The notes: generated by a model not told the origin, from the sequence alone. DNA of 64,000 nt from Bacteroidota bacterium (GCA_025362395.1 JANYGK010000053.1:1-64000); one strand, 5' to 3'; shown: positions 28,761-38,178, counted from the first letter of the stretch. Translations and numbers: made by a program.

Positions 28761-29132
28761 ATGGATATTGGTAATAATATTAAACGGATTCGTGAATTTA
28801 AAAACCTAACTCAGGAATATATTGCGACCCAATTAGGAATAAGTCGGCAAACTTACATGATGATAGAAAGCGGACAGACTGACGTAAAATTTGAAAATAT
28901 TAAAAAAATTGCCGCATTATTAGATGTAAGTGTTAATGATATTATTGCTTATAATGATAAAATGGTTTTAAATAATCGTACTAATTCTAATTTTGGTTAT
29001 AATTATCAAGCAGTATCGGTTGACGAAAAAGAGCTTTATCAGAAATTATTGGTTGAAAGGGATTTACGATTAAAGCAATATGAAGATCTTTTAAAAGCTA
29101 AAGATCAGTTAATTGATTCTTTAAAGAAATAA
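28761..29132 (+). CDS. XRE-family HTH transcriptional regulator with C-terminal coiled-coil
   Basis: MDIGNNIKRIREFKNLTQEYIATQLGISRQTYMMIESGQTDVKFENIKKIAALLDVSVNDII; GTG-started upstream extension judged unlikely. Confidence 0.88.
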   Translation: MDIGNNIKRIREFKNLTQEYIATQLGISRQTYMMIESGQTDVKFENIKKIAALLDVSVNDIIAYNDKMVLNNRTNSNFGYNYQAVSVDEKELYQKLLVERDLRLKQYEDLLKAKDQLIDSLKK

Positions 29133-29189
29133 GATCTGCCCTCCTAAGAAGTATTAATTAAATGTTAAAATCTTATATCTTCTAATTCT

Positions 29190-29222
29190 AACAAACTTGT
29201 ATCTTTACCAAGTTTGTTTTTT
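29190..29222 (+). terminator. Intrinsic terminator for the XRE gene
   Basis: aacaaacttg - tatctttac - caagtttgtt followed by tttt; 10-bp perfect stem. Confidence 0.88.
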
Positions 29223-29339
29223 ACTGACGATTTGAAAGTTTTAAAGTTAAAGGTTTGGAAAGTTTTATTGCTTTAACCCTTTAAGTCTTCCGAAACTTTC
29301 TCAGCCTTCGTAACTCACAAACCTTCAACTTACAGAAAA

Positions 29340-32150
29340 ATGAAAGATACAACTATAAAATCCGTTTTAATTATTGGTTCAGGCCCTATCGTTATCGGTC
29401 AGGCATGCGAGTTTGATTACTCCGGTTCACAGTCTGCCAAAAGCCTTCGTGAAGAAGGAATTGAGGTTACACTCATTAACTCAAACCCGGCAACTATTAT
29501 GACAGATAAGGTTACGGCAGATCATATTTATTTATTGCCTTTAGAAGTTAAATCCATTATAAAAATATTGGAAGAACGACACATTGATGCCGTATTGCCT
29601 ACTATGGGCGGCCAAACAGCCTTAAACTTGGCGCTGAAATGCGATGACTTGGGTATCTGGAAAAAATACAATGTTAAAATGATTGGTGTTGATATTGACG
29701 CGATTAAAGTTACTGAAGACCGTGACCTGTTTCGTATCCGTATGAATGAAATCGGAATAGCAATGGCACCGAGCAAAATTGCCAAATCATTTTTAGAAGG
29801 TAAATCCGTTGCACAGGAATTCGGTTTTCCATTAGTGATCCGCCCTTCGTTTACCCTTGGTGGGAGCGGCGGTTCAGTGGTTTATAGAAAAGAAGATTAC
29901 GATGCTTTATTAAACAGGGGTTTACAAACATCGCCCATCCATGAAGTGTTAATTGATAAAGCAGTGTTGGGTTGGAAAGAATATGAGCTTGAATTATTGC
30001 GTGATAAAAGCGATAACGTGGCCATTATTTGTTCTATCGAAAATTTTGATCCAATGGGTGTGCACACAGGTGACAGTATTACTGTGGCGCCTGCCCAAAC
30101 ACTGAGTGATAGTACCTATCAAAAAATGCGTACTATGGCCATTAAAATGATGCGCAGTATAGGTAATTTCTCAGGTGGTTGTAATGTGCAGTTTGCCGTA
30201 AGTGATGATGAAGAGGAAAAAATTATTGCCATTGAAATTAATCCCCGTGTATCCCGTTCGTCGGCATTAGCAAGTAAAGCTACCGGTTACCCCATTGCCC
30301 GCATTGCCAGTAAATTGGCCATTGGATATACATTAGACGAATTGCAAAATCAAATTACAAAATTAACGTCAGCCTATTTTGAACCGACGTTAGATTATGT
30401 GATTGTAAAAATTCCGCGTTGGAATTTCGATAAATTTAAAGGCTGTAACCGAGAGTTGGGTTTCCAGATGAAATCGGTTGGCGAAGTAATGGCCATTGGC
30501 CGCAGCTTTCAGGAAGCTTTGCAAAAAGCATGTCAATCGTTGGAAATTAAACGTAACGGTTTAGGAGCCGACGGTAAAGAAAACACCAACCAGGCTGAGC
30601 TGTTAGCGGGCTTGGAAAGGCCGAGTTGGAATAGGTTATTTATGATCTATGACGCCATGAAGCTGGGTATTTCTATTAAAACTATCCAAAAGCTGACACG
30701 CATCGATATGTGGTTTCTGGAGCAGATTGAACAAATGATAGCCTTGGAAAACGAAGTATCTAAATACAAACTGAGCGATATTCCTAAAGACTTGTTGTAT
30801 GAAGCAAAACAGATGGGTTATGCCGACAGGCAGGTAGCGCATTTATTACGTTGCCTTGAGAGCGAAGTCTATAATAAAAGAAAAGAATTGAATATTAACC
30901 GCGTGTTTAAAATGGTAGATACCTGCGCCGCAGAATTTGAAGCCAAAACTCCCTATTACTATTCCACCTTTGAGGATGAGAACGAAAGCATTTGCTCCGA
31001 CAAAAAGAAAATTATTATCTTAGGAAGTGGGCCTAACCGCATAGGGCAGGGCATTGAGTTTGATTACAGTTGTGTGCACGGTGTATTAGCGGCTAAGGAA
31101 ATGGGCTACGAAACCATTATGATAAACTGTAACCCCGAAACCGTTAGTACTGATTTTAACACAGCCGACAAATTATATTTTGAGCCTGTATTCTGGGAAC
31201 ATATCTATGATATTATTCTACACGAAAAACCGGAAGGTGTTATTGTTCAACTTGGAGGCCAAACCGCTTTAAAGTTGGCTGAAAAACTGGAGCGTTACGG
31301 CATTAAAATTATCGGTACCGATTTTAAATCCTTGGATCTGGCTGAAGACAGGGGAAGCTTTTCTAACTTATTAAAAAACAATAACATTCCTTATCCTAAA
31401 TTCGGGGTCATTAATGATGCTGAAGAAGCCATTACCTTATCCAAAGAATTAGGCTTTCCTTTGTTGGTTCGTCCGAGTTACGTACTGGGCGGACAAAGCA
31501 TGAAAATTGTGATTAATGAGGAAGAGCTTGAACAGCACGTCGTAAAATTATTGCATGACCTGCCGGACAATAAGGTGTTGCTCGATCACTTTTTGCAAAA
31601 TGCCATTGAGGCAGAATCTGATTCTATTTGCGACGGAAAAGATGTTTATATTATTGGAATGATGGAACATATAGAGCCCGCCGGGATCCATAGTGGCGAC
31701 AGTTATGCGGTGCTGCCCCCATTCGATTTAAGCGCTGATGTATTGAGGCAAATGGAAGAACACACCAAAACCATTGCGCTTGCCCTTAATACCGTTGGCT
31801 TATTAAATATTCAGTTCGCTATAAAAGAAGGAGTTGTTTATATTATAGAAGCAAACCCCCGCGCATCGCGCACCGTGCCGTTTATAGCAAAAGCTTACGA
31901 CGAGCCTTATGTAAATTATGCTACTAAAGTAATGCTGGGCGCAAAAGTAAAAGACTTCAACTTTAAGCCTACTAAAAAGGGATATGCCATTAAAATCCCG
32001 GTATTCAGTTATGATAAATTCCCGGAGATCCAAAAAGAATTAGGACCTGAAATGAAATCGACCGGCGAGGCTATTTATTTTATTGACAGCCTGCAGGACG
32101 AGTACTTCCAAAACATTTACAGCGAGAGGAATTTGTATTTGAGTAAGTAA
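29340..32150 (+). CDS. carB: Carbamoyl-phosphate synthase large subunit
   Basis: 936 aa; two ATP-grasp halves (VLIIGSGPIVIGQACEFDYSGSQ; IIILGSGPNRIGQGIEFDYSCVH); ends just after the second ATP-grasp half. Confidence 0.97.
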   Translation: MKDTTIKSVLIIGSGPIVIGQACEFDYSGSQSAKSLREEGIEVTLINSNPATIMTDKVTADHIYLLPLEVKSIIKILEERHIDAVLPTMGGQTALNLALKCDDLGIWKKYNVKMIGVDIDAIKVTEDRDLFRIRMNEIGIAMAPSKIAKSFLEGKSVAQEFGFPLVIRPSFTLGGSGGSVVYRKEDYDALLNRGLQTSPIHEVLIDKAVLGWKEYELELLRDKSDNVAIICSIENFDPMGVHTGDSITVAPAQTLSDSTYQKMRTMAIKMMRSIGNFSGGCNVQFAVSDDEEEKIIAIEINPRVSRSSALASKATGYPIARIASKLAIGYTLDELQNQITKLTSAYFEPTLDYVIVKIPRWNFDKFKGCNRELGFQMKSVGEVMAIGRSFQEALQKACQSLEIKRNGLGADGKENTNQAELLAGLERPSWNRLFMIYDAMKLGISIKTIQKLTRIDMWFLEQIEQMIALENEVSKYKLSDIPKDLLYEAKQMGYADRQVAHLLRCLESEVYNKRKELNINRVFKMVDTCAAEFEAKTPYYYSTFEDENESICSDKKKIIILGSGPNRIGQGIEFDYSCVHGVLAAKEMGYETIMINCNPETVSTDFNTADKLYFEPVFWEHIYDIILHEKPEGVIVQLGGQTALKLAEKLERYGIKIIGTDFKSLDLAEDRGSFSNLLKNNNIPYPKFGVINDAEEAITLSKELGFPLLVRPSYVLGGQSMKIVINEEELEQHVVKLLHDLPDNKVLLDHFLQNAIEAESDSICDGKDVYIIGMMEHIEPAGIHSGDSYAVLPPFDLSADVLRQMEEHTKTIALALNTVGLLNIQFAIKEGVVYIIEANPRASRTVPFIAKAYDEPYVNYATKVMLGAKVKDFNFKPTKKGYAIKIPVFSYDKFPEIQKELGPEMKSTGEAIYFIDSLQDEYFQNIYSERNLYLSK

Positions 32151-32167
32151 GTTTATTAGCACATCTT

Positions 32168-32200
32168 TAATCCCGTTAGTTCTGCTGACGGGATTTTTAA
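32168..32200 (+). terminator. Intrinsic terminator downstream of carB
   Basis: aatcccgt-tagttctgctg-acgggatttttaa. Confidence 0.8.
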
Positions 32201-32937
32201 TTTCCGGCCAACATAGTTTTTACCCGGCGCCGGTATTTTTTCCTGGTAAACCCATAATATCTTACATCACGGTATATCTGTCTTAAATCAACCCATACAC
32301 CATAAGAATAATAGGCCCCGCTAAAATTAATATTAGGATTTTTATCCAAAGAAATTCTATAACCCGCAGTACCTGATACGCCTATCCATTTAAACGGTTT
32401 CAAAATAATGTTTACACCCCCTCCTGTAATCATAGTGCCGCCTTTTTGATCGGCTAGTATTTTATGAGCAATAGTGTCTTCTGAACGCACGTGGTAACTC
32501 CCTAAGCCAACTTCAAGCGGCAAATCCAATTCAAAGAAACGTGTATCCACAATCACATATTGGTAAAACAATGTCATGTATTTTAAACTCAAACTCCGTT
32601 TTACAGGAACTTTATTGTCATTTTTGTTTGATATGTTTTGCTTTGAACTATTTCGTAAACTGTACACACCAAATCCAATAGTATGCTTTTCTTTTAAAAT
32701 AACACCCAGCTGGAAACCTTTAACATTTACGGGTTTGTCTTTAATAAAGGAGTTTCTGTTATCAATAGCTGCAAAAGGCCGCACTACCTTAAACCGGAAA
32801 ATATGCGCGCTGTCCGTTTTAAATTTTAATGTGAGCGAGTCAATTTTACGTTGTTTAATGTCGTTTTGGCTATAACAGTAGGTGGCAGCTGTACTTAAAT
32901 ATAAAACAAAATATAAAGCGAGTAGATGAATTTTCAT
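32197..32937 (-). CDS. Hypothetical secreted/outer-membrane protein
   Basis: Signal peptide MKIHLLALYFVLYLSTAATYCYSQ; beta-rich repeats. Confidence 0.6.
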   Translation of the reverse strand: MKIHLLALYFVLYLSTAATYCYSQNDIKQRKIDSLTLKFKTDSAHIFRFKVVRPFAAIDNRNSFIKDKPVNVKGFQLGVILKEKHTIGFGVYSLRNSSKQNISNKNDNKVPVKRSLSLKYMTLFYQYVIVDTRFFELDLPLEVGLGSYHVRSEDTIAHKILADQKGGTMITGGGVNIILKPFKWIGVSGTAGYRISLDKNPNINFSGAYYSYGVWVDLRQIYRDVRYYGFTRKKYRRRVKTMLAGN

Positions 32938-33032
32938 AGGATGAACGCGTTTTTTGAAAGCATTAAACTTATAAACAAAAAATGTATTTGCAAATATTTT
33001 TTAAGGAAGACAAAATATTAAGCACAAAAAAA

Positions 33033-33127
33033 GGGTAAGCTACTTTCATCGCACCGCTCAACCATCTACCCTTGCTTTGTTCCCAACCTGGGGGATTTGA
33101 CAGGAGCTGGTCGTGAAAGACTTACCC
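33033..33127 (-). ncRNA. ffs: Bacterial small SRP RNA (4.5S)
   Basis: Minus strand gggtaagtctttcacgaccagctcctgtcaaatcccccaggttgggaacaaagcaagggtagatggttgagcggtgcgatgaaagtagcttaccc; closing gggtaag/cttaccc stem and conserved CAGG...GGAAC...AGCAA core. Confidence 0.88.
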
Positions 33128-33131
33128 GCCG

Positions 33132-33139
33132 CAAAAGTA
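33132..33139 (-). promoter_or_regulatory. -7 promoter box (TACTTTTG) for ffs
   Basis: TAnnTTTG match ending 5 nt upstream of the inferred SRP RNA 5' end. Confidence 0.5.
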
Positions 33140-33219
33140 GATAATTTATTTCATTATTAGCATTTTTTTCGTAAAATTTGTACATTGACTAAATCATGTC
33201 GATTTTTTAAAATTATAGT

Positions 33220-34179
33220 ATGAATATTTCCATTGTTATTCCCTTATTTAACGAAGAAGAATCCCTGCCTGAGCTTCATGATTGGATTAAAAAGGTAATG
33301 GATGAGCACCGGTTTTCTTATGAAATTTTGTTTATAGATGACGGCAGTAAGGACAAATCGTGGCAGGTAATAGAATCACTTTCGGCGCTTAATCCCCATG
33401 TAAAAGCCATAAAATTCCGTCGTAACTACGGTAAATCCCCCGGTTTGCATGTCGGCTTCAATGCCGCGCAGGGCGACGTTATTATTACGATGGATGCCGA
33501 TCTGCAAGACTCTCCCGATGAGATTCCTGAATTATATAGAATGGTTACCGAACAAAATTTTGACTTGGTAAGCGGTTGGAAACAAAAGCGGTTTGATAAC
33601 ACGTTTACTAAGAACATTCCGTCGAAATTATATAATTGGACAAATCGAAAAATTTCAGGAATTAAATTACATGACATGAATTGCGGCTTAAAGGCATACC
33701 GTAAAGATGTAGTGAAGAGCATTGAAATATATGGGGAGATGCACCGGTTTATCCCGGTACTGGCAAAAAATGCCGGTTTTTATAATATCGGTGAAAAAGT
33801 AGTGCAGCACCAAGCCCGTAAATATGGTGTCAGCAAATTTGGCTGGGAACGCTTTATTAACGGGTTTCTCGACCTGTTAACCATTACCTTTTTATCCAAG
33901 TTCGGCAAACGCCCCATGCACTTTTTTGGATTAATAGGAACACTGATGTTTGTTATCGGGTTATTTTCAACAATCTATTTGGGAATAGATAAAGCATACC
34001 ATGCTTTTATTATTCATAAAGCAGCGCGACTGCTCACTGAGCGTCCTTCGTTTTACATTGCATTAACCTCCATGATGTTAGGAACCATGTTGTTTTTAGC
34101 AGGATTTATAGGGGAGTTAATTTTAAGAAACTCTTCGGACAGGAATAATTACCTGCTTGAGAAAAAAATTAATATCTGA
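33220..34179 (+). CDS. Glycosyltransferase family 2 (dolichyl-phosphate mannosyltransferase/ArnC-like) with C-terminal TM
   Basis: ISIVIPLFNEEESLPELHDWI ... ILFIDDGSKDKSW ... ITMDADLQDSPDEIP; two C-terminal TM helices. Confidence 0.93.
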   Translation: MNISIVIPLFNEEESLPELHDWIKKVMDEHRFSYEILFIDDGSKDKSWQVIESLSALNPHVKAIKFRRNYGKSPGLHVGFNAAQGDVIITMDADLQDSPDEIPELYRMVTEQNFDLVSGWKQKRFDNTFTKNIPSKLYNWTNRKISGIKLHDMNCGLKAYRKDVVKSIEIYGEMHRFIPVLAKNAGFYNIGEKVVQHQARKYGVSKFGWERFINGFLDLLTITFLSKFGKRPMHFFGLIGTLMFVIGLFSTIYLGIDKAYHAFIIHKAARLLTERPSFYIALTSMMLGTMLFLAGFIGELILRNSSDRNNYLLEKKINI

Positions 34180-34775
34180 TGACTGAAGAACAACCGCGGA
34201 GAAAGCAACGGATCCCATTATCTCCAACAGAGTTGTATTATTTTATTGAGCTTAAAAAATTAAAGCAGGCTCAAAAAATAGAAAAGTTTAAAGCAAGTTT
34301 TTTTTATAAAATCACCAATTGCGCCAATATTACCCTAGCGGCTATTTTAACCTATTGTCTTGTTAGTATTGTCATGCTTAATTACTGGCAAAAAACATAC
34401 GTACTAAAAACCATCAGCGTGTATGGTGAAACAAAAGCACATAACCACCGCCGTACCATTGCAGAACTACAAATTAAAACAACATCGGGCGAACATATTA
34501 TAGTAAAAACCGACGACTTGTTTGAACTGCCTCAGATGAACCAAGAAATTTATATCGGTAAAGATTTTTTATTCGGCAAGGTATTAAAAGCAAAACTGGC
34601 TTACGATGAACGGCCTTTTTGGAGTATTAATTCTTACGCTCGTTTTACGGTCTGTATTTTTGCATTGGCTATGGGATTTTTTATTTACAAAGTCAATAAG
34701 CACTTAACCATTAACGGCCTTTTGGTAACCTTTGCCTTATTTTTTTTGGCTAGCCTTTATTTTGTAATGATATAA
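34179..34775 (+). CDS. Hypothetical membrane protein
   Basis: 198 aa; TM segments at TNCANITLAAILTYCLVSIVML and the C-terminus; ATG overlaps the upstream TGA. Confidence 0.6.
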   Translation: MTEEQPRRKQRIPLSPTELYYFIELKKLKQAQKIEKFKASFFYKITNCANITLAAILTYCLVSIVMLNYWQKTYVLKTISVYGETKAHNHRRTIAELQIKTTSGEHIIVKTDDLFELPQMNQEIYIGKDFLFGKVLKAKLAYDERPFWSINSYARFTVCIFALAMGFFIYKVNKHLTINGLLVTFALFFLASLYFVMI

Positions 34776-36111
34776 CTGTTTTTAGCTTTATTAAATTTTT
34801 TATTCTGAAATATAAGGCTAAAGCTACAAAACCAAGCCCCACACTTAGCCCCAGCCATACGCCGTATACTTGGTAGTTAAAAGTAAACGCAAATAAATAG
34901 CATAAGGGTAAAGCGATTACCCAATAGCCGATAAACGCGATATAAGTGGGAAACTTATAATCTTCCAAACCCCTTAAAATACCGATGGCCGTTACCTGTG
35001 TGCCGTCAAATAACTGGAACAAAGCAGCATATAATAACAAGGTAGAAGCAATAGAAATAATCTCCTTGTCATTGGTGAAAATAGAAGGCAATACCGTGTT
35101 AAAAGAAATAAACAGGAGCGCCATAATGCCCATTGTAATAATAACCGATTTATAAGATGTTTTAATGGCAAGCCTTACATTATGCAAATCATTCATAGCA
35201 TAATATTTACCTACCCTAATGGTAGTGGCACTGCCAATGCCACTGGCAAACATATAGGTAAAGGCGGCAAGGCTTAAAGCTATACCGTGCCCGTCAATCT
35301 GTTCTTTTCCAAACACGCCCGCCATTAAGCCTGATATAGCAAAAGCGGCAACCTCAAAAGTAAACTGTAAAGCAGAGGCAAGGCCGTCTTTTAATAACTG
35401 CCAAAAATGCAACGCATTTAATTTAGCTTCTTTAAAGTAAACAGCAAAAGAGTTAACGCTTTTATGGTTAAATAAAAAAATAAGAGAGCCTGCTCCCATA
35501 AAAACCCTTGCTATAAAGGTTGCCCAGCATGATCCCATATAGCCCATTTCGGGCAGACCTGCTTTACCGTAAATTAAGCCATAATTTAAAATAACATTAA
35601 TAATGTTGCCCGCCACGCTAATATACATAGCGGCCCTGGTATTGCCAAGTCCTTCGGTATATTGTTTACATACAAAAAATAAGGAGACCGGGATAATAGA
35701 AAAAATTAGCACATCAAAAAAGGGAATAGCTAAGGTTACCACATCTGCCGGTTGCTGCATATATTCCAATACGCCCGAAAGAAAAAACAAAACAATAAAT
35801 AATAAAATGCCTAACACACTATTAATAAATAACGCGTTTTTAAATAAGGAAGCCTTTTCCTTTTCATTCTTATTTACGTGGGCATCGGTAACAGCGGGAG
35901 TTAGCACATAGCTCATGCCAATGCTGAATACTAATACAATTACAAACAGGTTATTGGATAAAATGCCTGCCGCCTGCTCCGTTTTGCCGAGCTTACCTAA
36001 AAAAATAGTATCTACCATACCTGTAATAATATGCCCGATCTGGGTTAAAATTAAAGGAATAGAAAGGCTTACGGTTTCTTTAAGGTGCAAATATTTGGCT
36101 TCATTTTTCAA
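34750..36111 (-). CDS. MATE family efflux transporter
   Basis: SLSIPLILTQIGHIITGMVDTIFLGKLGKTEQAAGIL; 12-TM-like; start moved to TTG at 36111 because the longer ORF overlaps hpt. Confidence 0.93.
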   Translation of the reverse strand: MKNEAKYLHLKETVSLSIPLILTQIGHIITGMVDTIFLGKLGKTEQAAGILSNNLFVIVLVFSIGMSYVLTPAVTDAHVNKNEKEKASLFKNALFINSVLGILLFIVLFFLSGVLEYMQQPADVVTLAIPFFDVLIFSIIPVSLFFVCKQYTEGLGNTRAAMYISVAGNIINVILNYGLIYGKAGLPEMGYMGSCWATFIARVFMGAGSLIFLFNHKSVNSFAVYFKEAKLNALHFWQLLKDGLASALQFTFEVAAFAISGLMAGVFGKEQIDGHGIALSLAAFTYMFASGIGSATTIRVGKYYAMNDLHNVRLAIKTSYKSVIITMGIMALLFISFNTVLPSIFTNDKEIISIASTLLLYAALFQLFDGTQVTAIGILRGLEDYKFPTYIAFIGYWVIALPLCYLFAFTFNYQVYGVWLGLSVGLGFVALALYFRIKNLIKLKTVISLQNKG

Positions 36112-36197
36112 GGGATGCAAATGTAAAACAAATTTATTGTCCGGCTTGTATAGGTACCTTTTATTGTTTAAAATATAGGCAAAAGTTAAATTGTTAC

Positions 36198-36205
36198 TAT
36201 ATTTG
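36198..36205 (+). promoter_or_regulatory. -7 promoter box (TATATTTG) upstream of hpt
   Basis: TAnnTTTG match 22 nt before the ATG; no clear -33 TTG at the expected spacing. Confidence 0.35.
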
Positions 36206-36227
36206 TGCTTCAATAGTAAAATCTTTA

Positions 36228-36764
36228 ATGCAGCGCGTAATCTTAAAAGATAAAACATTTGTGCCTTACATTACTTCCGATAAAATTTTGGAAAGTGTAA
36301 AACACATGGCTCAAAAAATAAATTTGGATCTCGAAAAAGAAATGCCTTTGTTTTTAGTAATATTAAACGGGTCGTTTATGTTTGCTGCCGATCTTTTAAA
36401 AGAAGTAACCATACCCTGCGAGATTTCCTTCATTAAGCTTGCTTCATATCACGGCACAAGCAGTACGGGAACCGTTACTGAAATGATAGGACTTACCGAA
36501 GAAATTAAAGGCAGAACAGTTGTAGTGGTAGAAGATATTGTGGATACAGGTGTAACGTTAGAAAAACTTGCCATACTGTTGGCAAAAAAGGAAGTTAAAC
36601 AAATGAAAGTTGCTTCCTTTTTATTAAAGCCTGATGCCTATAAAAAAAGTATTGTAGTGGATTATGTGGGAATGGAAATCCCTAACGCGTTTGTAGTTGG
36701 TTACGGCTTAGATTATGACGGTTTGGGAAGAAACATGAAAGATATTTTTGTACTTGATAAATAA
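36228..36764 (+). CDS. hpt: Hypoxanthine phosphoribosyltransferase
   Basis: ILNGSFMFAADLL ... VVVVEDIVDTGVTLEKL PRPP-binding motif. Confidence 0.95.
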   Translation: MQRVILKDKTFVPYITSDKILESVKHMAQKINLDLEKEMPLFLVILNGSFMFAADLLKEVTIPCEISFIKLASYHGTSSTGTVTEMIGLTEEIKGRTVVVVEDIVDTGVTLEKLAILLAKKEVKQMKVASFLLKPDAYKKSIVVDYVGMEIPNAFVVGYGLDYDGLGRNMKDIFVLDK

Positions 36765-36797
36765 ATTAAGAACCACTAACCTATAAAAACCATCAAT

Positions 36798-38162
36798 ATG
36801 TTGAACATTGTTTTATTTGGCCCACCGGGCGCGGGGAAAGGGACACAGTCTCAAAAGCTAATCGATAAATACGGGTTGGTACATTTATCTACCGGCGATT
36901 TGTTACGAAGCGAAATTGCCAACGGTACCGCCTTGGGAATGGAAGCAAAACAAATTATGGATCGCGGCGATTTAGTAAGCGACGATATTGTTATTGGGAT
37001 GATAGAAGCAAGACTGGATGCTAACCAAAACGCTAAGGGATTTATTTTTGACGGATTTCCGCGTACACAGGCGCAAGCTGTCGCATTGGACGATCTGCTT
37101 CAGAAAAAAGGGACTGCGATAAGCGCTATGCTAGCTTTAGAAGTTGATAAAGATGAATTGGTAAAACGTTTATTGCTTCGAGGTAAAGAAACCGGAAGAC
37201 CTGATGACAGTGATGAAACCATTATCACTAATAGGGTAAATGAGTATAACAATAAAACCTTACCCTTAAAAACATATTATTCCGAGCAATCAAAATTCCA
37301 TTCCATTAAAGGAATAGGCTCTATACAATCAATATTTAATGACCTTATAGAAAGAATTATATTTGTAAACGCTGAAATTGAATTAACTATGTTAGAAAAC
37401 GATATTGAACATTTAGACTTAACTGTAAACGATTTTGAAGAAGCAACAGAAATTTCTCCTGAGCTTCAAAAAGATATGGATGAAGTAAGAAAAGAAGAAA
37501 GTAAAAAAGAGGAAAAGAAAGAAGGAGAGGATGCCGAAAAACCAAAAGGGATCATTGCCGCTATTAAAGAAAAAGTAAGCCATTTTTTACATCTTGATAA
37601 CAACCAACAGGGATCAGATAAAAAAACCCCTGCTAAGAAGACGGTAAAAAAAGCAAGTCCAAAAAAGCTTGCCCCGGTTAAAAAAGCGACGGCTAAGCCT
37701 GTAGCTGCAGTGGCAGCAAAGGCTAAGAAAGCGGTTAAAAAAGTAGCAACAAAATCGGTTAAAGCGACTGCCCCCGTTAAAAAGGCGTTAAAGAAAGCAG
37801 TTAAAAAAATAGCGGCCAAAAAAGCAATCGTTAAAAGGGCAATAGCTAAAAAACCCGTTAAAAAAGCAATTGCTAAAGCGGCCAAAAAAGCTACACCCAA
37901 AAAAGTAATTAAAAAAATAACTCAGGCGGTAAAAAAGGCAGCCCCTAAAAAATTACTTAAAAAGGTAGTCAAAAAAGTCGCTCCAAAAAAAGCAGTTAAA
38001 AAAACTAGTACAGCTAAAGCTCCAATTAAAAAAGCTGCAAAAAAAGTGGTTAAAGCAGTTAAAAAAGCAGCCCAAAAAAAAGCAATTAAAAAAGTAACAA
38101 CGCCTGTAAAAAAAGCCGTGAAAAAAATTGCCCCGAAAAAAGCAGCTAAAAAAAAGAAATAA
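36798..38162 (+). CDS. adk: Adenylate kinase with acidic linker and Lys/Ala-rich histone H1-like C-terminal tail
   Basis: LFGPPGAGKGTQSQKLIDKYGLVHLSTGDLLRSEI ... GFIFDGFPRTQAQA ... RLLLRGKETGRPDDSDETI; then MDEVRKEESKKEEKKEGEDAEKPKG; then KKTPAKKTVKKASPKKLAPVKKATAKPVAAVAAKAKKAVKK... Confidence 0.95.
   Translation: MLNIVLFGPPGAGKGTQSQKLIDKYGLVHLSTGDLLRSEIANGTALGMEAKQIMDRGDLVSDDIVIGMIEARLDANQNAKGFIFDGFPRTQAQAVALDDLLQKKGTAISAMLALEVDKDELVKRLLLRGKETGRPDDSDETIITNRVNEYNNKTLPLKTYYSEQSKFHSIKGIGSIQSIFNDLIERIIFVNAEIELTMLENDIEHLDLTVNDFEEATEISPELQKDMDEVRKEESKKEEKKEGEDAEKPKGIIAAIKEKVSHFLHLDNNQQGSDKKTPAKKTVKKASPKKLAPVKKATAKPVAAVAAKAKKAVKKVATKSVKATAPVKKALKKAVKKIAAKKAIVKRAIAKKPVKKAIAKAAKKATPKKVIKKITQAVKKAAPKKLLKKVVKKVAPKKAVKKTSTAKAPIKKAAKKVVKAVKKAAQKKAIKKVTTPVKKAVKKIAPKKAAKKKK
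37620..38162 (+). repeat. Low-complexity degenerate Lys/Ala repeat region (gttaaaaaagca-like DNA units) inside adk
   Basis: Repeated (A/V/P)KKA(V/I/P)KK units through the terminal ~180 codons. Confidence 0.9.
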
Positions 38163-38178
38163 TGTATTGACTCAGGAT

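Noticed and set aside
37466-37900. 144-aa antisense ORF inside adk, apparently a hydrophobic membrane protein
   Set aside because: It is the reverse complement of Lys/Ala codons (AAA/GCN give TTT/NGC = Phe/Ala/Leu-like), an artefact of the low-complexity tail.
37620-38160. Regular gttaaaaaagca-like DNA spacing considered as a CRISPR-like or satellite array
   Set aside because: Units are degenerate, in frame and explained by Lys/Ala codon usage; no conserved repeat/unique spacer structure. No CRISPR array was seen anywhere in the window.
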